NCBI GenBank assembly: GCA_943737045.1
Contig: CALSFV010000442.1
Coordinates: 62,001-126,000, forward strand
Length of the DNA: 64,000 nt
Direction: 5' to 3'
DNA from: Parapristionchus giblindavisi
Lineage: Eukaryota; Nematoda; Chromadorea; Rhabditida; Diplogasteridae
The translations under genes and the position numbers were made by a program. Of the stretch, positions 24,030-35,443 are shown one piece after another. The notes under the pieces are model-generated. The model saw nothing but the letters and a program-made list of their open reading frames with translations, ran no database searches and had not been told where the DNA came from. The first letter of the stretch is position 1, and each line of letters starts with the position of its first letter.

Positions 24030-24575
24030 TTCATAATCGACTTTTCATTATAGGCATTACATAAATTACAAAGTGTAGCGGATCTGAGACTGAAGAGTGT
24101 CAACAACGATAGCTGATCATGAAGAAGTTACAGAAGCATTACTAAAGAACGAAAATGGCCTTTTCCTCTTTTGTTCTCACTCTACGGATCAAGTGATTCC
24201 ACTTTCCGTTGATCTTGATAAAGAGTGTTTGATAACAACGGTAAATGTGAAACATTGCAATAAATATGCAATATGATATGTTCTAAAATGTAATGTTCAT
24301 TACATCATATTGCAATCAACATTACACGGTTGGTTGAAAATGGTTGAACGCATATTTTACTATGTCATAACGGGGTAGCATAAGAATAGCACATCGAAAA
24401 AACGATTTTGGGTTATGACATATAATATATTTGGGAGTGAGTTCCAAACATTTACTGTGCGATTTTAAAAGAAGTGAAGAAAACGAGATCGACAGAGTTG
24501 TTCGAGGATATTTTTCGCCTGCTTAACTAACAAGACAGGTGTAATTTATCCATCTGGATTCCTAACAATAAATCC
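24030..24575 (-). mobile_element. LINE 3'-end fragment (family 3), inverted
   Basis: Shares, in opposite orientation, the sequence found at 34370-35150 and 35800-36480, including GACAGGTGTAAATTATCCATCTG-like and CGATGTGCTATTCTTATGC words followed by ATGTAATGAACATTACATT and a CGGATCTGAGACTGAA block. The plus-strand copies contain a decayed LINE C-terminal peptide, which is why this is read as a LINE 3' end. Confidence 0.5.
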
Positions 24576-24580
24576 TATTA

Positions 24581-24700
24581 TTAAAGCGAGCGTAACCTCA
24601 CTCAATGGTCTCTTCGACGAGCAATGCTCTCTCATTGTTAGAGAACAGAAAATAGTGTACGCAATGAAGAGACCATTGAGTGAGGTAACGCTCCCATTAA
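24581..24700. mobile_element. TTAA-flanked MITE (GACCATTGAGTGAGG family)
   Basis: Left TTAAAGCGAGCGTAACCTCA and right inverted TGAGGTAACGCTCCCATTAA form repeats of about 35 bases, continuing as CTCAATGGTCTCTTC / GAAGAGACCATTGAG. Other copies lie at 42339-42445, 57169-57291 and 62590-62710. In the best copies TTAA lies at both outer edges, suggesting a piggyBac-type TTAA target. Confidence 0.7.
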
Positions 24701-25440
24701 GCTTTTTTATTAAGGCTATGCTACAAACATAGTTTTTCTATATGGATGTGGACGTTTTTTTATATTTGGAAACAAACAAAATATAGGAAAATTTGAAGAG
24801 AAAAATATATTGATTAAAATTTCTATGGCCACCGTAAGGACCTAAAAAATGATAAGTGATCGATTTGCCTTGCAACAAAATCGGGACTTTGTTCTCACTG
24901 ATTTCTAGAGCAGCTGCGAAGTAATGCTAGAAGAAATATTCGTAGTATTACGTGATATGGCATTTTCACGCACAATGGAATGATTTCAAATTGTCATGTT
25001 GTTTCGTGCAAACTGGCCTCGTAGAAACAATCATGACAAATCTGTAACGACGAAGAATGAGCACAATGGAGTACTATTTGGAGACCTGGACTGTGATCGT
25101 AGAACGAGAAGTGACAAAGAAAGATCCATCGCCGAGTTTGGTCGGACGAACGTGCTCATCAGGAGGTGAGTAGTCGTCATCCCGGCATCACTGACTAGGG
25201 AATGGTTTCTTTGATGCATGCAATTACGGTTAGTTTTTTTTTTCCTACATAGCGATAATCAGCATGTTCGACTTAATAAGAATCAACTTTCAAAAGCTGC
25301 AGTTGATCGATTTTGAATTTTGAAAAAAAAACCCGTCGCATGTCCGCCGCACGATCCAACAACGATCATTCACCCTTCCATTGTTGAAGGGTGAAGAATC
25401 ACTTTCATAGACGGAAGTGTGGGACTTCATCCTCGACGGA

Positions 25441-25504
25441 GTTGGGGTATAGTGGTAAGTGCCCGTGGTATTTACTTTTTGCCCACGGGTTCGTTTCCCC
25501 CGAG
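25441..25504 (+). tRNA. tRNA-like remnant
   Basis: TATAGTGGTAAGTGC resembles a box A and GGGTTCGTTTCCC a box B, spaced about 40 bases apart, as in Gly/Glu-type tRNAs. Acceptor pairing is poor, and the central stem CCCGTGG/CCCACGGG spans where an anticodon arm would be. Likely a tRNA-derived repeat rather than a gene. Confidence 0.3.
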
Positions 25505-25527
25505 AAAATATTTTTCCGGCATAATAA

Positions 25528-25797
25528 TTTAACAATGAACACTGATGTTTCAATTGAAATCAAGTCCACAATTTTTATTTCTTTTTGTTTTTGCTACTTT
25601 TTACGCGCTGTCTTTTGTTATCTCTTCCATGTTGCGAATCTGTAGAAATTCAAATAATAGTAAATACTTCATGGAATTCATAGAAAACATTAACATAAAT
25701 GTTCAACACATCGATCAAATTATAACACATTCAAATTTTCAATTGATTTCTTCAATTGGACTTGATTTCAATTGAAACATCAATGTTCATTGTTAAG
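25528..25797. mobile_element. Hairpin element with ACAATGAACACTGATG arms
   Basis: Left arm (ACAATGAACACTGATGTTTC, continuing AATTGAAATCAAGTCC) is repeated in inverted form at 25757-25797. About 190 bases of AT-rich sequence separate the arms. It directly abuts the larger foldback at 25794. Confidence 0.55.
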
Positions 25798-27229
25798 AGA
25801 CCGGCTCGGTAAAAATTCACTATACCCCGAAAATTTCCCCTAGCAAAAGGATTCAGGCCTCCATGCTTTCATGGTGGAAGGTGGCCTGGCTCCTATTTAC
25901 AAAAGTGTAGTGAGTGAGGCATTCGGTCTCCAACGCGGCCAACGGCAAAATTCCAAAGTCGAAAAAATGGCAAACTTCGAAAAATCATATTTTGCGAATG
26001 AAACCAGTTAGCCTCGATATTGTTTCACGGTATAGTTGGTCATCTCAAAAGTGCGTAGAAACACTAGGAACATCGAATTGTGGACGTCTACAAACACGTT
26101 TTTCAGCATTTCCGCGAGGTTTTCACCCAGTCAATATGAATACACCGGAAGTTCCTATAGCACATAAAATAGCCCACACGATTCTGCACTATTAAAACAC
26201 AATTTCAAACGAATCGAGATTGTTTCAGTATTACTTTTTTTTCTTTTTTTTATTTATTTATGAACCATGACCGGTCAATAAATCGAAATTCATCATTTCG
26301 ACCATGAACCCCGGGTCATGGTTTACTTTTGGCAAGAGTACAAATGTCCAGTATTGTGTGCCTATCTTGGAGGACGGACAGTAAGTATTATCATTGTCGT
26401 GATCTCAGATGAAGTGGATGCGATTTGAATTATTTACGATTATTTACGTATTTTTCCGAACAAATTTTTTTCTGCAAAATTTGAACAGATCGATGGAACG
26501 ATGAAAACCATTTCCTAGTAATTCACAGTGAGCATGCTTCATGATGACCACAAGAAAGAAGCTTTTCCAGTCATGAAAAATTTCGAGATTTTCGGACCAT
26601 GAACCCCGGTCATGGAAATCGACTTTTCCAGGAGCGCGCCAGTCGTCTGAGTTGCAGTGGATTCTTACTCAGCCCATCTGAGAATGTCGTATGATACGCA
26701 GAACATATCCAATTCCCTCCAGGAAAGTGGTCTGGGGGCGAAAAAACAGCCCCAAAAAGCACATTTTGATTTTTTTTAAATACTGAAATAATCTCGATTC
26801 GTTTGAAATGTAGTTTTATTAGTGCAGAATCGTGTGGGCTATTTTATGTGCTATAGGAACTTCCGGTGTATTCATATTGACTGGGTGAAAACCTCGCGGA
26901 AATGCTGAAAAACGTGTTTGTAAACGTCCACAATTCGATGTTCCTAGTGTTTTTACGCTCTTTTGAGATGACCAACTATACCGTGAAACAATATCGAGGC
27001 TAACTGGTTTCATTCGCAAAATATGATTTTTCGAAGTTTCCCATTTTTTCGACTTTGGAATTTTGCCGTTGGCCGCGTTGGAGACCGAATGCCTCAATCA
27101 CTACACTTTTGTAAATAGGAGCCAGGCCACCTTCCACCATGAAAGTATGGAGGCCTGAATCCTTTTGCTAGGGGAAATTTCCGGGGAATGCTCAAAATGG
27201 TAACTAATTACGGAGCCTGTCTCTTAAGA
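25794..27229. mobile_element. Foldback element with about 435-base terminal repeats
   Basis: Left arm about 25794-26231 and right arm about 26783-27229 are inverted copies with roughly 95 percent identity by eye. The outer edges read TTAAGAGAC and GTCTCTTAA. Each arm contains the same open frame of about 92 codons (MRHSVSNAANGKIPKSKKW...) reading inward: 25914-26195 plus and 26819-27097 minus. The 550-base centre has no open frame but holds palindromes built on CATGACCCCGGGGTCATG. The arm peptide is not recognised. Confidence 0.7.
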
Positions 27230-27234
27230 GGCCG

Positions 27235-29165
27235 GATCTGAGAAAATTTACCATTTTTACCCCCTCCCCGGACATTGCGCCAGGATTTTCGATATGGGCC
27301 CCCATACTCATAGGGCCTGAGGTGGCTTTGACCTTGTTTACAAAAATGATGACGTCACCGCCTGTATTGCTCAATGCGGCGCAAAAGCGCCGGGTTCGTC
27401 GAAAATCTCGAAAATTCGTCATTTCTCAACCGAATGAGCTAGAACCAAAATTCTTTTTTTGCTTTTTTTTTATGTTAGGCATGCCCAGAGTGCACCACAG
27501 CACCATTGGGATTGAAATTTGCCCAACTCTGACATCGACTTTTTGAATGAGACTTTCACATTTTCCGATTTCTTTGTATCTGAGCTTTAGTTCCGAGCAT
27601 AATTTTCTTTATGGGGTGGTACCTCACTGCCATGAGCATCATGCCCACCCATGGCCATTATCGGATTGCGGGTCAATCTGAACGAAAAAAAGTGCCTTGA
27701 ATGATCATCGCTCGGTTCCAGGTCGGCTTTTCCCGGCACTTTCCACTGACTCTCTAACGTAATCTAGCCAAATGTAGATCATATTGTATTATTGAGACAT
27801 CTAACGAATATTTAGCACCATCGGAGTGGAATCCGCGACAATGATTTTTTTCGAACCATGACCCGGGGTTCATGGTTCGAAAAAATCATTCATGACCATG
27901 AACCCCGGGTCATGGTTCGAAATGGACCGAAAAAAGTCAGGATGGAGAATCTTCAAGTACTATGCGCCAATGTATGCTATAGAAGCCCAGTGATATATTA
28001 TATCAGAAAGTACCGTATTCCATCAGTGGTGGAATCGAGAACTGGTTTTTTTAACAAAGAATCTATAATAGAAAAAAACAATAGCTTGCGATACCTGTAC
28101 CATGCTGGTTTCAGTTCCTATATAGATAATACTGTACTACTGTATTGGTGTATATTCTAAGGAGGGCGTAACAATATCATTTGTCATCTATTTGATGAGT
28201 AAACATAGCAGAACTGAAATCCCGGCATTCGGCTCACTTTTGAAAGAATCGATTTCCATGACCCCGGGGACATGGTAAAAAAATATGAATTTCCAAAATT
28301 AACGATTTTCATATTGATTATATACATTACAAAGTACTTAGATAGAATGTTACAGAAAGTAAGTTTGAAACTCATTCAAGCACAATTCTGACTTTTTCGC
28401 ACGCATTCAACATGAAACTTTTCGAAAAATGGTTGAAAGGAGAGATCAGCCGTTGATCATTGGCTGAATATTTTTCACATCATTAGTACTTCACAATAAG
28501 CCGCATAAACGAAATTATTTCCAACTTGGGAAATTTTGAAATTCTTGACCATGGTCATGAAATTCGAAATTTTCAAATTGATCCAAGTGATGGGCTTCTT
28601 GTGTCATTTTATTAGTCTCACCTTTAAACTTTGAGGAGACCGCAATTCCGCACAAATCGTTTGGAAAATACAGCAAAAAATCATGAAATAACGATTCAGA
28701 GTCAAGTTGGAGACACTCACAATTTCAATTGTCAATTGTCAGACCGATTTTTTCCGACACGCGCAATCCAAGATCGATTTCCGCCTAGCAGGGTTACATG
28801 CACTAATAGTTGGGTTCCATGACTATATTAGAGAACTTTTGCGGAATTGAAATTGAGATGCCGAGAAATCGAAAAAAAAGTAAAAATCTAGTCAAAAAAT
28901 TAGTCTAGGAATTGCTTAAAATTAATCTCAATAGTGTTTCTGTGCACATTCGGCATTCCTAACACAATGCTGAAGAAACTTGGTCTCCAGCTTGTTCGGT
29001 TGAAAAAAATATGAAAATCGAGTTTTCAAATTTTTCGCCCACCTGGCGCGCCGCTTTCCACTGGTAGGGCCACTTTGGGTACCATTTTGTAATCAGGGCC
29101 CAAGGTACCCTACACCCATAAAGTGGAGTGGCCTGAATCAAAATTCTTGGCGCGATGTCCGGAAC
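27235..29165. mobile_element. Second large inverted-repeat element, partly decayed
   Basis: The left side (CCCCGGACATTGCGCCAGGATTTT, then GGGCCTGAGGTGG near 27320) is matched in inverted form by 29125-29165 (GTGGCCTGAATCAAAATTC, then GGCGCGATGTCCGGAA), and GAAAATCTCGAAAATTC near 27405 by the reverse near 29010. Identity is much lower than in the neighbouring foldback. The interior repeats the CATGACCCCGGGGTCATG palindrome at 27853, 27892 and 28253. No supported gene inside. Confidence 0.5.
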
Positions 29166-29178
29166 ATGGTCGAGTCTT

Positions 29179-29417
29179 ACCACAGTATTCTGGTCCAAGC
29201 CATTTTTCTTCGAAAGCAAGACAAGTCTTTTCTGAGCTGCACTTCCCCTCCCCGATAATTTCTATCTATCCCACAAGCTCTTTTCATCTGTTATTTCAAA
29301 TGTTGTCGCATCTTATTGATGTATGATAAATTAAATTAAACAAAGGAGAGACCATTGTATTCGAGAGAGTTTGTATGTTGAGCGGTCGTTCTTGCTTTGA
29401 AAGTCATGAGAACGCTG
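29179..29417. mobile_element. MITE (CACAGTRTTCT ends) with nested LINE tail
   Basis: Same element as 3497-3616, interrupted after AAGCAAGACA by about 118 bases ending TGATGTATGATAAATTAAATTAAA, after which the element resumes at CAAAGGAGAGACC. The inserted tail matches tails near 42935 and 56355, consistent with a 5'-truncated LINE copy and giving a clean empty/filled site pair within this window. Confidence 0.65.
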
Positions 29418-30394
29418 TGTTACAGATTCGGACTCTTAAGCTCACCTGAATTCCTCACCTAGGAATCAACACATGCATCGTCATGTTCACGTAGAATTAT
29501 TTCGTCGGGATGATTACACTGAAATGTGCTTAACCATATAAAAAACACTGCCTGAGAGAATTCAATAACTGGAATATTTTTTGGTATCCATGAAAAATGA
29601 ATTTTTCTGTTTTATGTTTGAAAGAATGTTTTCATGAAAAAGTAATAATAAATCGGGAGTGCTTTTAGAAAATTACACTACTGTTGCATTGAATATAAAA
29701 TTAAATTAAACAAAATATAATATATTACCTGACAAACGAAACATTTTGAGGCATCAACTCGTTTCGTTTTACGAGTAGGATCAATTAAACATCTTTTAGG
29801 CGAATCCTATGCTCCCATCTAAAAAAACAACTACATATAAGGCGGATTTGCCTTACATTATGAGGGCATGAAAATGTATGACTACGTCGAGTATCGCAAA
29901 GTGGGCATGGCAAAGACTCTTCTCACTCTACATAGCTGAATTGATTGGCTGGACAAGGTTATATGAAAAAACGGGGATGAAATTTGGTGCTCTACGATAT
30001 CGAAGAGCAAAGGAGAGGTTGGGGAGCATGAACAGCCAGCAGATGCCCCAAACCGATTTGCACTGAAAAAAAGTCGAATTCTTGACCTGAATTCCTCGTT
30101 GATTAGCCTCATCAATCGCTTGCTGCAGCTTTATCTTGTTATAAAAGGTTCGAAGAGACGATTTGCTGAACCGAGATTACGTCTTATTCCTAGAAATAAC
30201 GGATTGAACATAATCTCTTTTTATTCTACGAAATAGCGAAGTCAACTATGTCAACTTCTTGACAGTCTACGCAACAAGACGGCCGTATCTCCACTTGTTG
30301 CAAGTCTCAGTAACGTGATAAGAACTCAATAAAACACGCTATCTGAGAAAGTCGACATATGTTTAGTATCGACGAAAAATGGATTTTTCAGTTT
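29418..30394. other. Gene-free stretch
   Basis: No exon series with consistent splice signals and no delimited repeat. Short open frames near 29878-30115 overlap on both strands with no family resemblance. Confidence 0.4.
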
Positions 30395-30800
30395 TATGAG
30401 ACACTTCCCCATTACCCTGGCACACGATTACCCCAAATGTTGAATGCAGCCTTACGCGGTCTTTATGGCGGGAACGAATTGAATGAAAATAAAGGGGAAA
30501 GGCTAGATCGAATAAAAGGTAACGGGAAGTACTGAAATAGCTAGCATTCGACTGTGTACTTGCCAATTTAGCAAAATAATTGGTAATATTTCTCTCCAAA
30601 ATGCATGGGTAATCAGAATACCCCGAATATGGGCAAACGAACACCCCGATACACGTTGTTGGGTAATGATTATGTGGTGTTACATTTTCAAAACGTGCGC
30701 ACGGCGTGTGTGTTTTCTATACGGTGTTACATTTTGAAACGTGCGCACGCCGTGCGCACGTTTTAAAAATGTAACACCACATTACCCCATATTTGGGTAA
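30395..30800. mobile_element. Inverted-repeat element with GTGGTGTTACATTTT core hairpin
   Basis: GTGGTGTTACATTTTCAAAA with CGTGCGCACGGCGTG near 30675 is repeated inverted near 30735-30775 (CACGCCGTGCGCACG, AAAATGTAACACCAC). The surrounding bases carry repeated TTACCCC and GGGTAAT words in both orientations. A similar GGGCAAAT / ATTTGCCC repeat family is at 58600-58830. Confidence 0.5.
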
Positions 30801-31242
30801 GCTTGCTCTCCGTGTGGTGCAAGAGAGCAGACAGGCAGGTGAGGAAGGAAGCTGGGTAGACGAGTTTGCCTCATCTTCAACGGCAAATGACTACACTGAA
30901 AGTTAGTTTTCTCGACAGTCGCGTCCGCAAATTGGCTTTTTTCTATGGGCTCCTGAAGCCATGTCGCAAAATACAGTTTTGCCTTTGAGAATTATATTTT
31001 TCAAAATTACTGAAACTTTTTCATGAAAAATGAATTACACTGGCGTGATCGACATCAAATTCTGCCCTTGGTCGCATAGTCTACAAAATTTAGTACCATC
31101 GGTTTACGATAAAGGGCGAAAAACACGATTTCAAAGCGACTATGTCTTGCCTAAAGTCATCAGCAGAATCCCGATCCCCAAAAATTTGATTTTTTCACTG
31201 TGCCGGCACTTAGTTGAGTCTAACGCGAAAGAGCTCATATAG

Positions 31243-31846
31243 CTCCCGGAAGTCGCTTGGACATTGCAATACAATTCATCAATAGCCGTTTTGGGGAGCG
31301 AATTGGTAGTGTAGGCAGAATAAAAATAGGTAATTTTGTTTAATCAAGATATTATGCATTTTGAAAATACTTTTTTTCTTTCAGTGGTGTATTTCCTTGC
31401 CGGTACGATCATTATTGCCTTTCCTATGGTTGGCTATCTGGAAATCTCTACAGTGCAAAGGTTGCAAAAGAAAAGAAGGCAACAATTATCGACGAATGTT
31501 TATCTAAAGAAAACGAATATTGCAGCTAGAAGATCTTCAAGATTGCTCATAACAATTGTAAGATACACAGTGCAACAGAGCCAGTCAGGGATAGGGGGAT
31601 CTTGCTCGCGATTTTTAATCTTTTCGCCTGTGAAAAAAAGGAAATAAAATCAAGGAAACGGTTGATTTCGAACTCGAACTTGAACTTGAACATTATCATA
31701 TTTAATTTTCGTTTAAAATTTATTTTTAGCTTATAACTTCATTTACATTCTTCATTTCTCCGATGATAGTTCTCTTCACATTTGTTGTTCTTCCATTTGA
31801 GGTTTTACCAAGTTCAGTTATGCCGTGGATTCGTCTCGGTGCCTTG
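31243..31846 (+). pseudogene. Srh/Sri-type chemoreceptor fragment (three exons)
   Basis: Only the exons equivalent to 6, 7 and 8 of the paralogues are present: 31243-31329 (LPEVAWTLQYNSSIAV), 31385-31557 (MVGYLEISTVQRLQKKRRQQ) and 31730-31846 (SFTFFISPMIVLFTFVVLPF). The first is 87 bases instead of 88, because one T of GTTTTTGG is missing, which breaks frame. Splice signals are intact. TM1-TM4 and TM7 are absent on both sides, so this is a broken duplicate. Confidence 0.8.
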
Positions 31847-31978
31847 GTAAGTGTACTTTGTGCTAGGGCTGCATGAATGGGGGCGAGGTCTACGCACCCT
31901 ATTGCCATCCCTTCCCTTCTCTCTAACACACCACTGCCAGAGAGTGCGTAGTCCCCGCACCTTTGCGGGGACCACGCA

Positions 31979-32045
31979 GTAGAGTTGGCAATTCAGGATG
32001 CGGGATGCGGGCCCGCAACCCCCGAATAGCCAACTCTACTACGCA
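31979..32045. repeat. Palindromic element, AGAGTTGGC ends
   Basis: AGAGTTGGCAATTC on the left and GAATAGCCAACTCT on the right enclose a GC-rich GCGGGCCCGC core. A related half-element starts at 39527 (AGAGTTGGCTATTTGGGGG). Confidence 0.55.
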
Positions 32046-32507
32046 CTCTTTCTCCCCTCACTGACCCTCTCCCTAGTAGGGTCCCTACTATCTCTTCACT
32101 CCACCCGCCTCGACCCCATTGTGGCACGTTTGAAGACATATCTGCATAACTCCCCTCTCATCTGATTGTTAGCAGTCAACAGCACAATTGTTGCTCACAT
32201 CGTTCCGGTTCTAATTTTTTTGGAAGAGTCGATACGATCAAAACAAACGAAATTGCATTCGTTTTACGGTTTCAGATGGAAATCGAAACAATTAACGTTC
32301 AAAATAAGTGCTGATGTGAACATTTGAATTTCTCTCAATGAGCGCATTTACAGAAGCATTCGGCGAGAGAGTGCAGGCGAAATATTTGATTCCGAGTTTA
32401 ACTTTTTTACACCCGTTTTCTTGTTATTTACAACAGGATTGTCATTTTCACGAGTCTGCTTGGAAAAATTGTAAAAAAAATTTTGGTTAAAAAATCATTA
32501 AAGGTTT

Positions 32508-32744
32508 TTTAAAGAAGGAGACCCTTGAGTTGGCATGACTGACTCCCGCAACGATTAACATGGGATAGAATGTTAATATTGTATGAAAATTAGCGTAAGT
32601 GACAATGGGAAAGAGAGAGAGTCAAGTATGCCAATCGCATAGACAATCTCTACATATGTCGTTCGGTTTGTGGGATAAATCTCTATCATTCTACCCGAAC
32701 AGTCTTGTTACGCAAAAAAACTCGAGGGTCTCTATCTTTAAGGT
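32508..32744. mobile_element. Divergent TIR element (TTTAAAG...GGAGACCC ends)
   Basis: TTTAAAGAAGGAGACCCTTGAG on the left and inverted CTCGAGGGTCTCTATCTTTAA on the right resemble the ends of the tRNA-carrying elements at 35.4, 39.0 and 41.5 kb, but this copy has no recognisable tRNA-like core. Confidence 0.45.
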
Positions 32745-32934
32745 CACATTTGCCATATATTTCTTGAATTAAAAAAAAAGAAAATTCAAAATAATAGTAA
32801 AAAGCATTTATAGTAGGCAACAATCGTAATCCAATCACTCTTTTATACAATACTTTACCTCGTCCGCACATTGGTTTTTGGTTTAAAACTTGTCAAAGCG
32901 CATTCAAGAACTCGAATTTTTTTTTCATTTTGCC

Positions 32935-33200
32935 CAGTCCTTGCAACTCGCCATTTTTAATTCTGCTCAGTTTTTGCCATACAAGAACTGGGCAGATTTC
33001 ATTCTGCCCAGTTCTTGTCATGCAAGAACTCGCCAGTTTTCATTCTACCCAGTTCTTGTCATGCAAGAACTCGCCAGTTTTCATTCTGCCCAGTTCTTGT
33101 CATGCAAGAACTGGGCAAAATGAAGGGGCGAGTCTCCAGTCAACCAGAGACACGCCCCTTCATTTTGCCCAGATCTTGCATGACAATAACTGGGCAGAAT
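32935..33200. repeat. Tandem array of hairpin units (GCCCAGTTCTTG)
   Basis: About four units of 53 bases, each containing GCCCAGTTCTTGTCATGCAAGAAC(T) that folds on itself, joined by CGCCAGTTTTCATTCTG. The array ends in a larger inverted pair around GGGGCGAGTCTCC / AGACACGCCCC and a mirrored unit at 33160-33200. Not protein coding despite open frames in several phases. Confidence 0.65.
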
Positions 33201-33599
33201 GGGAGGCGCCCCCTACCACCTACCAACCCGGATGAGGTCTGGACGACGAAGAGCGCCCCTGCCCGCTCCTGCTGGGCGATATCTCCAATAAGGGGAAGTC
33301 CGGGGCAGAGAAGGGCCTTCATCGCGAATGCCCTTCCCCAAATCAAAATTCTCTCCGAGGAGAGTGGCGCAACCGATACATCAGAAGCGAAGAATGAGAA
33401 TGTTTAGCGCCTTTTATACGGAAAATTACAAACTACTAACCTAATTTGACTAATGGGAGTGAGAGAGTGTGAAAGAGCGAACTCACGTCAGAAGTAGTTA
33501 TAGCCGTCTGGACTATTGGGGTTGAACTTCTTCTGATCGGTGAAAGCAATCAGAAACCGATATTTTAAAACTTTTTGAAAGAAATTATCATGTACCGTA

Positions 33600-34314
33600 C
33601 AGGGGCGCGTTCTTCAAATTCGGCAAACCGCAAATCTCCTTCCGCTCCAGCAGGATGAACTATGCGGAGTCTCAGGTGATGCACCAGGCTACCCTCGTTA
33701 CGTTCATGATGAAGAGCCGTGCCTGCCACCAGATCTCCCAGAAAGACAGCGCCTTCATCCTTACCTTAACCCCTCAAAACCAATGTTCGCAGTCAAGAAC
33801 ATCCCAGTTCTTCTATGCCCTACGGGCAACCCCGATGCAAAATACATGTAAAGCATATGGGACATCCTGGTTAGTCGTGTGCACAAGAAAACCAAACAGT
33901 ATGCATCCGTTGCCGAGTTGAAGGCTGCTATCAAAAAGGAGTGGTGCGACCTCGAGCCTCAAGTGATTTCAGCCCTCTATGGGAGGATGCCCAATCGCAT
34001 CTTCTGTCCATTCTCGAGGAAGGGCCATAAGATTAATTAAAAACCTGTTGTTGAAACGGTGATGTTATACAGAAGTTTAAAAAATTAATAACTTCTGAAA
34101 AAAATCAGGGTGTCCTATCATTATGTCACGGTAAAATTTCGAAATATTATTATTTTCTCGTTGACCGGGAAATTGAATATTCTCATACGTGGGCTACCTT
34201 AGTTATCCAAGGAGGGAATACAAATAGTATATACATCTTTTAGTTTCCATTCACCATTCGGCCGGAATCACAAAATTTTAGGGGTGTCCTATCATTATGT
34301 CGAGCACTGTATTG
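33600..34314 (+). pseudogene. Mariner-like transposase remnant with right end
   Basis: 33855-34040 encodes IWDILVSRVHKK followed by QYASVAELKAAIKKEW and GRMPNRIF, ending KKGHKIN-like at a TAA. This is the typical C-terminus of Tc1/mariner transposases. Upstream the frame is broken by stops and the DDE core is not recoverable. The right end AGGGGTGTCCTATCATTATG followed by TCGAGCACTGTA at 34281-34314 resembles a mariner terminal repeat, and the same GTGTCCTATCATTATGTC occurs internally at 34108. The left terminal repeat is missing. Confidence 0.7.
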
Positions 34315-34369
34315 ATTATTCCTTGAAATTACATTCACATCAAAACATGTTTTCTGCGCGTCGTAATAA

Positions 34370-35150
34370 TAGCTTATTGTTAGTAATATTCGTGAACTTT
34401 CAGATGGATAATTTACACCTGTCTAGTCAGTAAACCATAGACGAAAGATATCATCGCACAACTCTGTCTGATTTCTCTTCCAATGGCATTGAAAATGTTT
34501 GGAACTCTCTCTCTCAAATAGCTTTATTATATAATATGTCGCAATCCCAACTCGTTTAGTCATTCAATTAAATCAATTATATGTGCCTTTATTTGTGCCT
34601 ATGCGTCTTTTTAACTTAAGTTTTCGATGTGCTATTCTCATGCTGCCACGTTGGGAAATAGAATAAAATAAAAGAAAAGAAAAATAAAATAAGGAAGTAA
34701 AATATGTGTGAAACGATTTTTGAACGTATTTGTAATGCAACGAACATTACATTTTGAACATATCACATTACTTATTTATTGAAATGTTTTTTTTTCATTA
34801 TAGTTTAACACTTTTAACAAGATCATAAAGAAGTAATCACTGGATCTGGATTGGGAAAAATGATATTTTCTTTCTTTAGTAATGCTTCTGTAATTTCTTC
34901 ATGATCATTTATCGTTGATATTGTTCAGCCTCAGAGCCGCTACACTTTGTAAAGTATGCAATATTAATTAATAACATTTTCGAGAATGAAATTTTGATGC
35001 AGAAACGAGGAAATACATGCCTTTATTTTTATCGTATTACAGTATGAATTATCGTATTTCCTTCAGCCCAATGCTAGACTCCATATAATGATGGGCGCCT
35101 GAAAGAAAATCATTCTACTGGGAAGTAATTATGTATTGAACGACTCTCAA
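34370..35150 (+). mobile_element. LINE 3'-end fragment (family 3)
   Basis: Begins with decayed C-terminal coding (PMALKMFGTLSL-type, close to the conserved N-x-WNSL ending of CR1-like ORF2), then a 3' UTR with TTCGATGTGCTATTCTCATGC and an A-rich tract near 34665. Continues with a block shared with 24.03-24.3 kb (inverted) and 36.2-36.45 kb. Confidence 0.5.
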
Positions 35151-35443
35151 TATGCAATGTTCATTACGCACCTGCATAATAAAGTATTATTATAATGCTT
35201 CCAAAACAATCATATGAGCAAGCGCTGCCTTTAGCAAGGAAGTGATCGCAAAATGGTGAGATTTATGGGAAATCGTCTAATTCTGGACTTTTTGGACTGC
35301 TTAAGTAATATATAATTAGAAGCAAAATTTTGCAAATAATGAAATGAAGATACTCCTCTCATTGTCAGGTAATTTCAATCGCAATTGTGCTTTTAAACGA
35401 CATATTGTAACTTCCCCTAATCCTATTGTTTTCAACAATCTCA

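Noticed and set aside
29878..30115. Overlapping plus and minus frames of 60-77 codons
   Set aside because: Mutually overlapping, no motif, no splice context.
33015..33407. 130-codon plus-strand frame over the hairpin array
   Set aside because: Several phases are open at once because the units lack stops; composition follows the repeat, not a protein family.
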